NCBI GenBank assembly: GCA_016934825.1 | Contig: JAFGSB010000119.1 | Span: 1 to 64,000 of the forward strand | Reading direction: 5' to 3' | Length of the DNA: 64,000 bases | From: Candidatus Zhuqueibacterota bacterium | GTDB taxonomy: Bacteria > Zhuqueibacterota > Zhuqueibacteria > Residuimicrobiales > Krinioviventaceae | Shown here: one piece after another, positions 8,782 to 17,982 of the stretch | How positions within the stretch are numbered: position 1 is the stretch's first letter | Layout: each line of letters opens with the position of its first letter | The notes under the pieces: model-generated | The model's database searches: none | Seen by the model: the letters and a program-made list of their open reading frames with translations, nothing else | What the model was told of the DNA's origin: nothing | Position numbers and translations under genes: made by a program

Positions 8782-10737
8782 CTATTCAATGGCTCCTTCT
8801 ATGACCAGGTATATGGTTGCCAGTTGACCGGCAACCAGCATCGTATCGCGGAAAATTCTCCAAAAGTCCCTGTCCGGTTTGCGCGGCACCCAGATTCGGT
8901 CTCCAGGTGAAAATTTTTCTACATCTTCATCGTCTTTGATCTCACCGGTTACTTTGATGATCTTTGTATGTTTGGAATCGGCATCCCAGGTAAAACCGCC
9001 CGCCTTTTTTATATAATAATCAAAATCCGCGTTTTCTTTATAAATAATGCCGCCGTTCTTTGAAACCCTGCCTGTTACCATGACCACACTCGGCTGTTCC
9101 GGTATAAAAATGATATCACCCGTTTTTAATATGATATCTTCTTTTTTATCTCCCCGCGTCAGTAATTTCATAAAATCGACCACGATATTGTTTACATCAC
9201 GACTGTTTTGTTTCATGACAAAGTAATCGTACTCGTGTTCGCTCATCTCATTACGGCGCATTTCCTTTAACCGCTCAAATTCCTTGTCCTCAATAACAGG
9301 CTCGCTGTAACGAAATAGTTTTGCCTCGCTGATATTTGCTTTTTCGGTCAACCCGCCGGCATTTTTTATCACCTGGCTTAAAAAAGTAGAATCTTTCACA
9401 ATCGGGTAAAAACCGGGGAACCGGACTTGCCCTTTAATTTCCACAAGCGGTCCGACCTCCCATTGGGGTATACGCCGGATAAATACCTGATCATCGGCTT
9501 CCAGTAAAACATCCTGTTCCGGCGCTTCACCTTTTAATACACTATCAAGTTCCAAACGGCTTATTTTAAACGGTTTTTGCGGATCAACTTTGGCGACTTC
9601 CGCTTCAAGTAAAAACGCGCTGCGGGTCAGACCACCGGCTTTTAATACAAGTTCACTCACACGCAGGTTTTTTTCCAGATCATATTCACCCGGATTTTTC
9701 ACTTCGCCGTAAATGGAAACAATCTGTTTATGAACACGATCCAGAATAGAATAAACATGGACTTGATCGTTGTTTTGCAGATAAACATTCTCGGCAGAGT
9801 TTATATCTTTCTCGATCTTGCGATAATCATAATAATAAACGCTGCGGTGTCCGTCGGGATTTAAACGGCTCAATTCAATTTTCTCAAGCAATGCCATGTC
9901 CCTGAATCCGCTTGCCAGTTGTATTAAATCGGACAAACGTTCCCGCTTATGGGATAACAGCTCAAATATTTTTGTCCGGTACACTTCACCGCTAACCTCG
10001 ACCATGTTCTTTAACACCGGTACAAATATTCGGTCACGATTTTGCAGATATAACTTTTGAGGATTTTTTGATTTGAGCAGATAATCATATAAATCGATAT
10101 TGGTTATCAGGCTGTCTTTTCTGTAAAGCTGTATGTTTCGCAAAGATCCGTCTTCAGTTGGTCCTTTGGCATAAAGGACGGCATCAAGAGCCGTATTTAA
10201 CGCGTTAAGCGAGTAATTCCCCGGCGCTTTCACTTCCCCGACAACGCTTATCCGAACCTGTTTTGGTGTGATCAGCATGACGTCTACAATATAATTACTG
10301 TACAATCGTTCAAGACGTTTATCCAGTTGAAATTTAAATTCTTCCATTGTCATACCATAAACATTGAACAGGCCGACTGTGGGAACATATATTTTACCGT
10401 CGGCGCTGACACGCACTTCAAAATGTTGTTGCGCTTTGTCGCCAAGATATATCCCCAAAACGTCACCCGGTCCTAACGGGTAATCGGAAGAGACATCTCC
10501 CCCGGTTGATTCGGATTGTTTTATTGAAAATTGATCGAAAAATTGAATGCCGAATAATTTTTTATTCAGGTCGTTTGTTTCCGGGGATAAAGTTTCCTGA
10601 CCGGTTATGGAATCTGAATTTTCCCCTGTCGTATTATCATTCTGATAATACGTTATATCTTTCAGCTCCTGCGCAGCAAGAAAATTGACAGATAACATTA
10701 AAAAAAGGATGGTAATTATTTTTAAAAGTCGTTTCAT
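8782..10737 (-). CDS. wza: Polysaccharide export protein with SLBB repeats (Wza-type)
   Basis: A 651-aa exported protein with a signal peptide (IITILFLMLSVNFLAAQ) and a Poly_export domain starting at YPLGPGDVLGIYLG. About five SLBB-type units follow, beginning ISVVGEVKAPGNYSL, VEVSGEVYRTKIFEL, VSIYGEVKNPGEYDL, VEIKGQVRFPGFYPI and VMVTGRVSKNGGIIY. It is longer than E. coli Wza (about 380 aa), as usual for multi-SLBB exporters of Bacteroidota-like bacteria. A hydrophobic C-terminal helix may anchor it. It probably forms the outer-membrane export channel together with the Wzz-like protein encoded downstream. It is the first gene of the polysaccharide operon, with AGGG before the ATG. Confidence 0.9.
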   Translation of the reverse strand: MKRLLKIITILFLMLSVNFLAAQELKDITYYQNDNTTGENSDSITGQETLSPETNDLNKKLFGIQFFDQFSIKQSESTGGDVSSDYPLGPGDVLGIYLGDKAQQHFEVRVSADGKIYVPTVGLFNVYGMTMEEFKFQLDKRLERLYSNYIVDVMLITPKQVRISVVGEVKAPGNYSLNALNTALDAVLYAKGPTEDGSLRNIQLYRKDSLITNIDLYDYLLKSKNPQKLYLQNRDRIFVPVLKNMVEVSGEVYRTKIFELLSHKRERLSDLIQLASGFRDMALLEKIELSRLNPDGHRSVYYYDYRKIEKDINSAENVYLQNNDQVHVYSILDRVHKQIVSIYGEVKNPGEYDLEKNLRVSELVLKAGGLTRSAFLLEAEVAKVDPQKPFKISRLELDSVLKGEAPEQDVLLEADDQVFIRRIPQWEVGPLVEIKGQVRFPGFYPIVKDSTFLSQVIKNAGGLTEKANISEAKLFRYSEPVIEDKEFERLKEMRRNEMSEHEYDYFVMKQNSRDVNNIVVDFMKLLTRGDKKEDIILKTGDIIFIPEQPSVVMVTGRVSKNGGIIYKENADFDYYIKKAGGFTWDADSKHTKIIKVTGEIKDDEDVEKFSPGDRIWVPRKPDRDFWRIFRDTMLVAGQLATIYLVIEGAIE

Positions 10738-10835
10738 ATACCCTGCAGACTGAAATTGTTTCTCAAAATATAATTAAAACAACACTATTAATCAACATAA
10801 ATATAATGTTAATTCAAATACATAATAAATAAAAA

Positions 10836-10863
10836 CATTATGTTATCATGTAAAAACATAATG
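10836..10863. repeat. Inverted repeat upstream of wza
   Basis: Nine-base perfect arms CATTATGTT and AACATAATG enclose ten bases, about 100 bases upstream of the wza start. A second looser AACAT/ATGTT pair lies at 10794-10810. It could be an operator for the polysaccharide operon. It could also be chance in a very AT-rich spacer. Confidence 0.35.
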
Positions 10864-10899
10864 AAAAAAAGCCATCAACTCAAAGAATAAATGGCTTTT
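10864..10899 (-). terminator. Rho-independent terminator of the FN3 surface-protein gene
   Basis: Read on the minus strand, the stem AAAAGCCAT pairs with ATGGCTTTT and ends in a run of seven T, about 50 bases after the stop of the 10950-14744 gene. It separates that gene from the polysaccharide operon. Confidence 0.8.
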
Positions 10900-10949
10900 A
10901 TGTTAAATGTCCGTTTGAAAATTTTAGGAGTATGACAGCAATCATACTT

Positions 10950-13900
10950 TTATTTCAGAAACATCATCTTTTTAACCAATGATTTAAAATTTTTCTTTAC
11001 CGATGACCCGTTTTCAGCAGCTTTCCATACATTCAATCGATAAAAATATATCCCGGTGGCTACTACAGCGCCGTATTCATTCCGGCCGTCCCAAATCATA
11101 TTATAAAATCCCGGATCGGCTTTCGAATCAAATAAGGTTATCACTTTTCTACCCAGAATATCATAAATTTCCAGTTCCACGAACATTTCTGAAGATATCT
11201 CAAAACGGATTGTCGTTTCTGGATTAAAGGGGTTCGGATAATTTTGAAACAGGTTGAATGTTTCGGGTTTTGTTTCCGTAGAAGACGGCGTTCCGGGGGG
11301 TTTTTCGTCAAATAACACATCCGAGCTTATTTCATTAACAATCACCAGGTACATACTTCTGACATCAGCGGCCCCCTTTGCGTTATTCCCGCCCAGCACA
11401 ATCTCTCCGCCTTCAAACAATCCTTTCCAGACATCAAGCTTTTCAACGGGATCCGTTACCCCAAGATTCAGTTTCGTTTTCGTAAAATTATAAAGCAGCC
11501 ATTCCGGATAGGACGACGCCCGGGAATCATACGCAATATAAACAACGGCATCGTTTGTGAGTTGCAGGGTAAAATATCGTTCATCGGTTTTATCTTTATC
11601 ATTGTTGGGAGTTTTAATCATCCTGGCATTTTTCATTTCATCGGGGATTGCGGTTAAGATATAATTTCTGTCCACATAATATTTTTCCCCGATTGCAACA
11701 TTATCCATTTCAAGATTTTCCCTGCCTTCAAAAAGTATCCGCAACGACGGCAAATAAGAATAAGTATAATAAAGCAAAGGCGACTTTTCCGTCAATTTAT
11801 CGTTAAGCGCTTTTACATTTTCAACTTTTAATGTATAGGGTATGCTGTTAACATGGCTTGAAGTGACTAAAACAACCTGATCCTCCTGAACATCTACCTG
11901 TGCGGAAATGACATCAATGCCCGGGCTGATTTTATAATTATTTATATTCCCGGCTGTAACGGCATCCAGCGGTTTATTAAAAAAGAGTTTGACACTGTTA
12001 TTGTTCAAAAATTCAACATTGTCTATAACCAGTTGTTCGATATCGGAATCATCCATAAAATAATAAAAAGGGACAATTAAATTATTCTTTTTTTCATCTG
12101 TTCCGGTTATATTTCCGGTTTCGATCACATAACCCTGGTTCAGTTGATGTTCGGTTGTCCGTAATTTCACCTGTTCGGGCAATGTTTGCAGTTCCGCTGA
12201 GACAATCTTCACATTGCCGTCAATCCTGTAATTCCCGATATCCTCAGCCGTTTCTTTACTTAATTCCTTATCAAAATTTAATATGATTTCATTATTTTTA
12301 ATCGACTTTATATTGGTGATTTTCGGTCCCGTCGGTGAAGGGCTCGAATGATAATAGAATGAATATGTGTTGTTTTCCGGTATCATATTATTTGATAAAT
12401 CCCTTATACCTCTTACCTGCAGGTCATATAACGTGCCGGGTTCAAGTATTCCGGTTTTCATCTCAACAATATTACCGGCGCCTCCCCTTTCGATTGAAAA
12501 AATTTCTATATCATTATTCAGATCATAATTTTCCATCAACAAGATATCATTTTCATTCACGTGTTCACTAAAATGAATTTCCAGTAATTCCGTATCGATT
12601 ACGTTCACGCGTTTGATAAAAGGCGGAAGATCATCTTTATCATCTGTTTTATATGTAAAAAAGGAATTCGGCCTGCATAAATTTTGTTTGGGACTGTCAT
12701 CAGTTATATTATTAATCCGTAGAGTATATTTTTGTCCGAGAGAATGCGGTTCGGTTCGTAAATGCACAACATGTTTTGTCGCATCCAATCGCGCTTCCAG
12801 AATATTAAGGCCTTCCATAATTCTAAAATTTTCCGTTTTTTCCGCTTCGGACAGGGCAAGTGCTTCATTGAACAATATATCGATATTTTCATTATCAACG
12901 GGCTTTACAAGTGTTATAACCGGGCCCAGGTTGTCCCCTCCTTTGTATACATATCTGATATTATTTGCCGGGGGTAGATAGGTACTGTTTTGCCCGTTTA
13001 GATATATTCCGTTTGTACTCAGAGTATATGTTTTCATCGCTTGATGCGGTAACGTTTTTAATTTGACAATATTAACCTTGTTATCGAGAGTTGCCGACAA
13101 AATCCCCATCTCGTTATCTATAATATAATTATTAATATTTTCGGCAGATTTAATATCCACGGGATTATTAAAATAAACATTAACCGTTGTCGAATCCTTA
13201 ACTTCTACCCCGGCAATCAAAGGACCGGTTTGATTATTTTCAGATTCAACCGCATATTGAAAATAAAATGTATCATCCGTTTCATTTGAATTAAATGAAC
13301 AGTCCCGCACACCTTTGATTGCAATCGAATATATTTTATTAAAAACATGAGGAGTTGTCACCAGTTTGATTATGTCATCTGTAATGGTCAATTGTGCTTC
13401 CAAAACCTGGACGCCGGAATTTATAATATAATTCTCCGCCCGCTCAGCAGTGATTTCATCTACTTTTTCGGAAAGGAAAATATTAATATGAGTATTATCG
13501 ATCACTTCGACAGTTCGGATAAAAGGAGATATTAAATCCGGAGGCCCGTAAAGATAGGTATTCTCCATCCCGGAAGATACCGTGTTCGCATATGGGCTCA
13601 AATCGCTGATATAATTGATCTTAACGGCATAATGCCGGTCGGTCCGGTGTTCTGTTGTATTCAGGTGCACGACTTGATGATTTGTATCCAGTTGTGCCGA
13701 ATGGACCTGGATACCTCCGTTAATACTATAATTTGTAAGCGATTCAGCGCTTTTCCTCGTTACCGGTTCATTGAACATAATATCGATCTGGTCATTTCGC
13801 GGAAGATGAACCAGTGAAATTGCGGGACTTGTAATATCCCCCGGCGAATAACTGTATAAGAAAGAACTGTTGTCATGTATGATATTTTTATTATCCGAGG

Positions 13901-14744
13901 TGTCAAATATGTTATTTAATGTCAGATTGTATATTAAATTCACGGATTGAGGTAATGTTTCGAGACGTACAATATTTTCTTCCTTCATTGCGGCGGATGA
14001 GATATTAATATTATGATCTATGGAATAGTTCCTGATATCTGTTGCCGAAGCGGCGTTGACCGGTTCATTAAAATAAATATCTATATTGGTGGGGGATACA
14101 GCATTGATTAAAATAACTGCCGGCGGTATAACATCCAGCTTTTTTTCAATAACCTGATACGTTACGGTTCCATTGGAGATTTTATTTGACGGAAGTGAAA
14201 TATCCAGCACATTATTAATTAAAAGCGTGTAAGTTATATCGTATTCATGCCCGTCTGTAATCAATCGAACAGATTTCCCGTCTTTTTGTAAAAGTGCCTT
14301 TGAAATTTGAATATTACCATCAATTGAATAATTCTCCGGATTCTGGGACGTGACGGGATCTACCTTTTTATTAAAAACGGCCACTATATCAAAAGCGCTG
14401 AGTACTCTTACCGAATCCACTGTCAATTGCCGGGAATCATTTAATACGCAAAAAGATTCTTTGGAAAAGCCGCTTTCATTTCCTGCAGAATCATAAGCGG
14501 TCAAAGAAAAATAATATTCAAGTCCATCCTTGAGATCCTGTACAACGGTAATTGTTTTGTTGCCGACATCGATTTTCTGATCATAATTACCGGATGAATT
14601 TCCGTAATATAATCTATATCCGGCCAAATCAGGTTCCGTATTTTCCATCCAGGATATTTCAAGATCGCCGGCGGCAACCGGAGCGGTCAGCAAAAAAATA
14701 AATATAACAATTCTATACAATCTTTCCCTTGAAAAGTAAATCAT
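10950..14744 (-). CDS. Giant surface protein: FN3, nine Ig-like repeats, NYPNPFN tail
   Basis: About 1264 aa. The ATG at 14744 follows GAGGT at five bases and begins a signal peptide (IVIFIFLLTAPVAAG); the longer frame from 14777 has no such site. After one FN3 domain (ISWMENTEPDLAGYRLYYG) come nine repeats of about 100 aa. Each has a strand pair of the type ENYSIDGNIQI...AxL...VxL and a VDxxNIDIxFNEPV motif, close to SbsA/Big_5-like Ig folds. The protein ends with FQNYPNPFNPETTIRFEIS plus an FlgD-Ig-like module, the sorting tail of this group. It is probably a secreted adhesin or matrix protein. It has its own sigma-54 promoter and a palindrome upstream, and a terminator downstream. Confidence 0.82.
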   Translation of the reverse strand: MIYFSRERLYRIVIFIFLLTAPVAAGDLEISWMENTEPDLAGYRLYYGNSSGNYDQKIDVGNKTITVVQDLKDGLEYYFSLTAYDSAGNESGFSKESFCVLNDSRQLTVDSVRVLSAFDIVAVFNKKVDPVTSQNPENYSIDGNIQISKALLQKDGKSVRLITDGHEYDITYTLLINNVLDISLPSNKISNGTVTYQVIEKKLDVIPPAVILINAVSPTNIDIYFNEPVNAASATDIRNYSIDHNINISSAAMKEENIVRLETLPQSVNLIYNLTLNNIFDTSDNKNIIHDNSSFLYSYSPGDITSPAISLVHLPRNDQIDIMFNEPVTRKSAESLTNYSINGGIQVHSAQLDTNHQVVHLNTTEHRTDRHYAVKINYISDLSPYANTVSSGMENTYLYGPPDLISPFIRTVEVIDNTHINIFLSEKVDEITAERAENYIINSGVQVLEAQLTITDDIIKLVTTPHVFNKIYSIAIKGVRDCSFNSNETDDTFYFQYAVESENNQTGPLIAGVEVKDSTTVNVYFNNPVDIKSAENINNYIIDNEMGILSATLDNKVNIVKLKTLPHQAMKTYTLSTNGIYLNGQNSTYLPPANNIRYVYKGGDNLGPVITLVKPVDNENIDILFNEALALSEAEKTENFRIMEGLNILEARLDATKHVVHLRTEPHSLGQKYTLRINNITDDSPKQNLCRPNSFFTYKTDDKDDLPPFIKRVNVIDTELLEIHFSEHVNENDILLMENYDLNNDIEIFSIERGGAGNIVEMKTGILEPGTLYDLQVRGIRDLSNNMIPENNTYSFYYHSSPSPTGPKITNIKSIKNNEIILNFDKELSKETAEDIGNYRIDGNVKIVSAELQTLPEQVKLRTTEHQLNQGYVIETGNITGTDEKKNNLIVPFYYFMDDSDIEQLVIDNVEFLNNNSVKLFFNKPLDAVTAGNINNYKISPGIDVISAQVDVQEDQVVLVTSSHVNSIPYTLKVENVKALNDKLTEKSPLLYYTYSYLPSLRILFEGRENLEMDNVAIGEKYYVDRNYILTAIPDEMKNARMIKTPNNDKDKTDERYFTLQLTNDAVVYIAYDSRASSYPEWLLYNFTKTKLNLGVTDPVEKLDVWKGLFEGGEIVLGGNNAKGAADVRSMYLVIVNEISSDVLFDEKPPGTPSSTETKPETFNLFQNYPNPFNPETTIRFEISSEMFVELEIYDILGRKVITLFDSKADPGFYNMIWDGRNEYGAVVATGIYFYRLNVWKAAENGSSVKKNFKSLVKKMMFLK

Positions 14745-14795
14745 CAAAACCTCAAATATTAAAAAACGATTACACAAAAAAATCTTTAAAAAACA

Positions 14796-14812
14796 AACAA
14801 AAGCTGTGCCAT
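14796..14812 (-). promoter_or_regulatory. Sigma-54 promoter of the giant FN3 protein gene
   Basis: The minus strand reads TGGCACAGCTTTTGT: a perfect -24 element, correct ten-base spacing from GG, and GT instead of GC at -12. Transcription would begin about 41 bases before the ATG at 14744. Confidence 0.6.
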
Positions 14813-14894
14813 ATAAAACATTTGTTTTTTAAAGATTTATATCAATTCAACCCGAGAGATATTAACAATCTATAACATAATTGAACGACCGAAG

Positions 14895-14906
14895 TACAAA
14901 AATGTA
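14895..14906. promoter_or_regulatory. Activator-site palindrome TACAAAAATGTA
   Basis: The same 12 bases occur at 16831, 46498 and 48603. Its centre lies 90 bases upstream of the GG of the sigma-54 promoter at 14796-14812, a normal enhancer distance for an AAA+ activator. Confidence 0.6.
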
Positions 14907-14955
14907 TTTTCACAGTAACATTTAGACCTGTATCATGCTCCTAACAGGGATTATA

Positions 14956-15579
14956 CTAATGTACTAAAATCATACTTTTTTTAAATAATTGAGTCCTTGC
15001 TTCCAATTGATAAAAATAAACTCCCGAAGCGACCTTTTGCCCTTTGTCATCATATCCGTCCCAGTATGTATAATACTTGCCGGCCTCAAAAATATTATTT
15101 TCCAGGGTTCGGATCTTTTGACCAAGACTGTTAAATACGGATATGGTTACAAAAACCCGTTCCGGTACGACAAAATCGATATATGTACACGGGTTGAACG
15201 GGTTGGGATAATTATTTCCCAACTCTATAACGGAAGGAATTAAGGGCGCTGTACCCGCGACTGCCGAAACTTCCTTTGAAAACACACTTTCATTGCCCCA
15301 AAAATCTACGGCCGTTATCGCGAAAAAATAACGGACGCCGTCCTTCAGACCGGTAATCTTGTATTTCGTCAGTGAACTGACCCAACAACTTTCAGTATAT
15401 TTTTTGGGTATAATTCCCCAGTAGATCCTGTAACCCAATAAATCTTCTTCGTTATTGGCATCCCATTCTATAGTAAGAGATGCTGTTTGTGCTTTCAGAG
15501 GTAATACCATTAATATTAAAGAACAGAAAAATAATATTAAAAGTCGCTTTACCCGGATATCATATTTTTTAAAAACCAT
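14956..15579 (-). CDS. Small secreted FN3 protein with NYPNPFN tail
   Basis: A 207-aa exported protein with a signal peptide (LLILFFCSLILMVLPLKAQ). It has one FN3 domain (IEWDANNEEDLLGYRIYWG) and the C-terminal module LGNNYPNPFNPCTYIDFVVP ending GVYFYQLEARTQLFKKSMILVH. It looks like the two ends of the neighbouring 1264-aa protein without the nine Ig repeats. Sixteen bases separate it from the sigma-54 activator gene upstream, so the two probably share the promoter at 16732-16748. It may be an accessory or anchoring partner of the large protein, which is inference from shared architecture. Confidence 0.75.
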   Translation of the reverse strand: MVFKKYDIRVKRLLILFFCSLILMVLPLKAQTASLTIEWDANNEEDLLGYRIYWGIIPKKYTESCWVSSLTKYKITGLKDGVRYFFAITAVDFWGNESVFSKEVSAVAGTAPLIPSVIELGNNYPNPFNPCTYIDFVVPERVFVTISVFNSLGQKIRTLENNIFEAGKYYTYWDGYDDKGQKVASGVYFYQLEARTQLFKKSMILVH

Positions 15580-15594
15580 GAAAATTTGTGTTTG

Positions 15595-16683
15595 TTAACT
15601 ATGTTTACGCCAGCCGCGATATGTTATATTATGCTGAGATATTTTGTAATTTAAAGCTCGGGGTGAGACGCCTAACATTTCCGCCGCCACTTTTTGAACC
15701 CATTTTGATCTTTGCAAGGCGACAATAATTGCTTCCTTTTCAATTGCCTCAAGATTCAGTGTTTTGAAATTAGTCCCGGTTCTTTCACCTTCTCTGCGTT
15801 CGACAGCTCCGGAGCCGAAATAGTCCTTACCGGACATAGTTAGCACTTCGGGGGTAATTTTCCGTCCATCCGGGACGACAAGCACGGCCCGTTCAATAAT
15901 ATTTCTCAATTCCCTGATATTACCGGGCCATGAATGACTGACAAGCAAATTGAGCGCATCCCTGCTTAATTCGCGGACATCTTTTTTTAATTCGTGGGAA
16001 AATTTACGCCGAAAATATTCGGCCAGCATCGGGACGTCTTCCTTTCTTTCCCGCAAAGAAGGAATATGTAAGGGAACAACATTCAGCCGGTAATATAAAT
16101 CAACTCTGAACCTTCCTTCTTCAATATCTTTTGCCAGATCTTTGTTTGTTGCGGCAATAATTCGAACATCGACGTCAATTATTTTATTACCCCCAACACG
16201 ATTAATTTGTTTTTCTTGCAAAACCCGCAAAATCTTGGCTTGTGTTGACGGGTGCATATCCCCGATTTCATCTAAAAATAATGTCCCACCGTCCGCCTGT
16301 TCAAACTTGCCGTTATGTGTTGAAATTGCTCCGGTAAATGCTCCCTTTTCATGTCCGAACAACTCACTTTCAAGTAGATTTTCATGCAGCGCAGCGCAAT
16401 TAACGGTTACAAAAGGTTTGTTCGCACGTAAACTTTGCGCCTGGATTGTACTGGCTATCAGCTCTTTACCTGTACCTGTTTCTCCTTCTATTAATATTGA
16501 TGCATTACTCTTTGAAACTTTTTTTATCAAGTCGTAAATTTTTCTGATTTCCGAATTCCGGCTGAATTTGGGATAATACATTTCAAAACCGGATAAACCA
16601 TTACTTGATGCTTCGATATTATTGAGAGCTTCAAAGTCTACATCGGCAATATTAAATCCTTCAACTATTCCTGCTGCAATCAT
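15595..16683 (-). CDS. Sigma-54 activator without a sensor domain (PspF-like layout)
   Basis: A 362-aa AAA+ enhancer-binding protein. After about 45 residues without a recognisable receiver, GAF or PAS domain, it has Walker A GETGTGKE, the sigma-54 contact loop GAFTGA, LFLDEIGD (Walker B), the arginine-finger region [16 protein letters not shown] and WPGNIRELRN. It ends with a Fis-type helix-turn-helix (KVAAEMLGVSPRALNYKI). Without an input domain it may be controlled by its amount or by a partner, as PspF is. Its own promoter is a near-perfect sigma-54 site, suggesting positive autoregulation. It is co-transcribed with an FN3 protein and lies next to the polysaccharide locus. Confidence 0.9.
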   Translation of the reverse strand: MIAAGIVEGFNIADVDFEALNNIEASSNGLSGFEMYYPKFSRNSEIRKIYDLIKKVSKSNASILIEGETGTGKELIASTIQAQSLRANKPFVTVNCAALHENLLESELFGHEKGAFTGAISTHNGKFEQADGGTLFLDEIGDMHPSTQAKILRVLQEKQINRVGGNKIIDVDVRIIAATNKDLAKDIEEGRFRVDLYYRLNVVPLHIPSLRERKEDVPMLAEYFRRKFSHELKKDVRELSRDALNLLVSHSWPGNIRELRNIIERAVLVVPDGRKITPEVLTMSGKDYFGSGAVERREGERTGTNFKTLNLEAIEKEAIIVALQRSKWVQKVAAEMLGVSPRALNYKISQHNITYRGWRKHS

Positions 16684-16731
16684 AATTTTATTTATCCCTT
16701 AAACTCTAAAAAAACTAATTTAATAAATGAA

Positions 16732-16748
16732 TGCAAATTATTTGCCAC
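16732..16748 (-). promoter_or_regulatory. Sigma-54 promoter of the sensor-less activator
   Basis: The minus strand reads TGGCAAATAATTTGCAT. GG and GC are separated by exactly ten bases, with TGGCA at -24 and TTTGC at -12. Transcription would start about 38 bases before the ATG at 16683. Confidence 0.75.
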
Positions 16749-16830
16749 AAATTGGTAATTAAAAGTCCTTTATTTACAGTACTTTTAACAGCTCTAAAAT
16801 CACTGTTTTCAATATTGTATTTAATTTAAT

Positions 16831-16842
16831 TACAAAAATGTA
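16831..16842. promoter_or_regulatory. Activator-site palindrome TACAAAAATGTA
   Basis: Identical to the site at 14895-14906 and centred 90 bases upstream of the -24 GG of the promoter at 16732. This is the same spacing as at the FN3 gene, which suggests a common activator. Confidence 0.62.
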
Positions 16843-17083
16843 ATTCACGTATATTAATTTCTATGAGGGGCCACCTTGAGAATTGTTCACCTTTAAAACA
16901 AATGTCTTAATAATGGACAATCAACCTGAAAAATTATCGACAAAATCATACTATTTATTAAACACCTTCATAATTATTTTTATTTCTTTAATCTGTATCA
17001 CTAAAACTTATCCATTCCATAATACCTTATAGAGCCCGACAATTATAAAATATTTGAATAAAAAACTCGTAGGGGATCAAATG

Positions 17084-17947
17084 TTATTCCAATAAATCAT
17101 GATTTATTTTTTTCACTCGTTTCAACAATTCATCCAATCCGCCAGACCTGTTAATCGTCTCGGGTAACGGTTTTTTCAAATTTTTTAAAAATGAAATAAC
17201 ACCCGGTACTTCCAGGCCGGATACTTTCATTAATTCACTGTTATTGAACAAGTCGATGGGCCGCCCGTCAAAAAGAATTCGGCCTTTTACCATTAATATC
17301 ACCCTCTGCGCGATCAGCGCCACAAAATCCATATTATGGGTGATCAGGACAACCGATGTACCGTAATTCAGCAACTTGTTAACAATTTCTTCGAACCGTC
17401 TGATCCCGCCTGGATCAAGACCGGCTGTTGGTTCATCAAACACAACCATGCCGGGGTTCATTGCCAGGATTCCGGCAATAGCAACCCGCCTTTTTTCCCC
17501 CTCGCTCAATTTAAAAGGAGAGCGGTGGGAGAAAAAATCAAAATCAAGGCCGACAGCCTGCATGGCATTCCTTGCCCGATTTTGAATTTCTGAATCCGTA
17601 AATCCTAATTTTTGCGGTCCATAAGCAATATCTTTAAAAACGGTCTCTTCAAATAATTGAGATTCCGGGAACTGGAACACCAGCCCTATTTTTCTGCGTA
17701 ATTCCTTAAAGGGGAATTTTTTTGTCCAGATATCACGTCCGTTAAAATAAACATGTCCGCTAACCGGTTTTAACAATCCCGTAAAATGCTGAATCAATGT
17801 TGTTTTTCCGGATCCGCTTGGACCCAATATAGCGATACATTCACTTTTACTCAATTTCAGTGAAACATTTTCCAAAACGTTTTTATCGGAACCGCTTATA
17901 CCCGAATATTTAAAAAACACATTTTTTAATTCTAATGTAAAATCCAC
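17084..17947 (-). CDS. ECF-type ABC transporter ATPase (EcfA/CbiO family)
   Basis: A 287-aa ATPase with Walker A GPSGSGKTTLIQ, Q-loop FQFPESQLF (the ESQLF pattern is typical of energy-coupling-factor ATPases), signature LSEGEKRRVAIAG, Walker B MVVFDEPTAGLD and switch histidine ITHNMDFV. ECF ATPases power vitamin or metal uptake with an EcfT scaffold and an S component. Neither partner is encoded nearby, so the ATPase may serve subunits encoded elsewhere. The start is GTG. It follows the PHP phosphatase gene in the same direction with a short spacer. The substrate is unknown. Confidence 0.88.
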   Translation of the reverse strand: MDFTLELKNVFFKYSGISGSDKNVLENVSLKLSKSECIAILGPSGSGKTTLIQHFTGLLKPVSGHVYFNGRDIWTKKFPFKELRRKIGLVFQFPESQLFEETVFKDIAYGPQKLGFTDSEIQNRARNAMQAVGLDFDFFSHRSPFKLSEGEKRRVAIAGILAMNPGMVVFDEPTAGLDPGGIRRFEEIVNKLLNYGTSVVLITHNMDFVALIAQRVILMVKGRILFDGRPIDLFNNSELMKVSGLEVPGVISFLKNLKKPLPETINRSGGLDELLKRVKKINHDLLE

Positions 17948-17982
17948 ATTCAGTCCGTTTTCTTTTTGGTATTCAACCGTGA

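Larger units (their letters stand above)
16684..17083. other. Intergenic region upstream of the sensor-less activator
   Basis: This 400-base AT-rich spacer contains the sigma-54 promoter at 16732-16748 and the TACAAAAATGTA palindrome at 16831-16842. A looser repeat, ATTGTTCA against TGGACAAT, lies around 16881-16922. I see no gene and no clear terminator for the ECF ATPase gene that runs into it. Confidence 0.7.
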
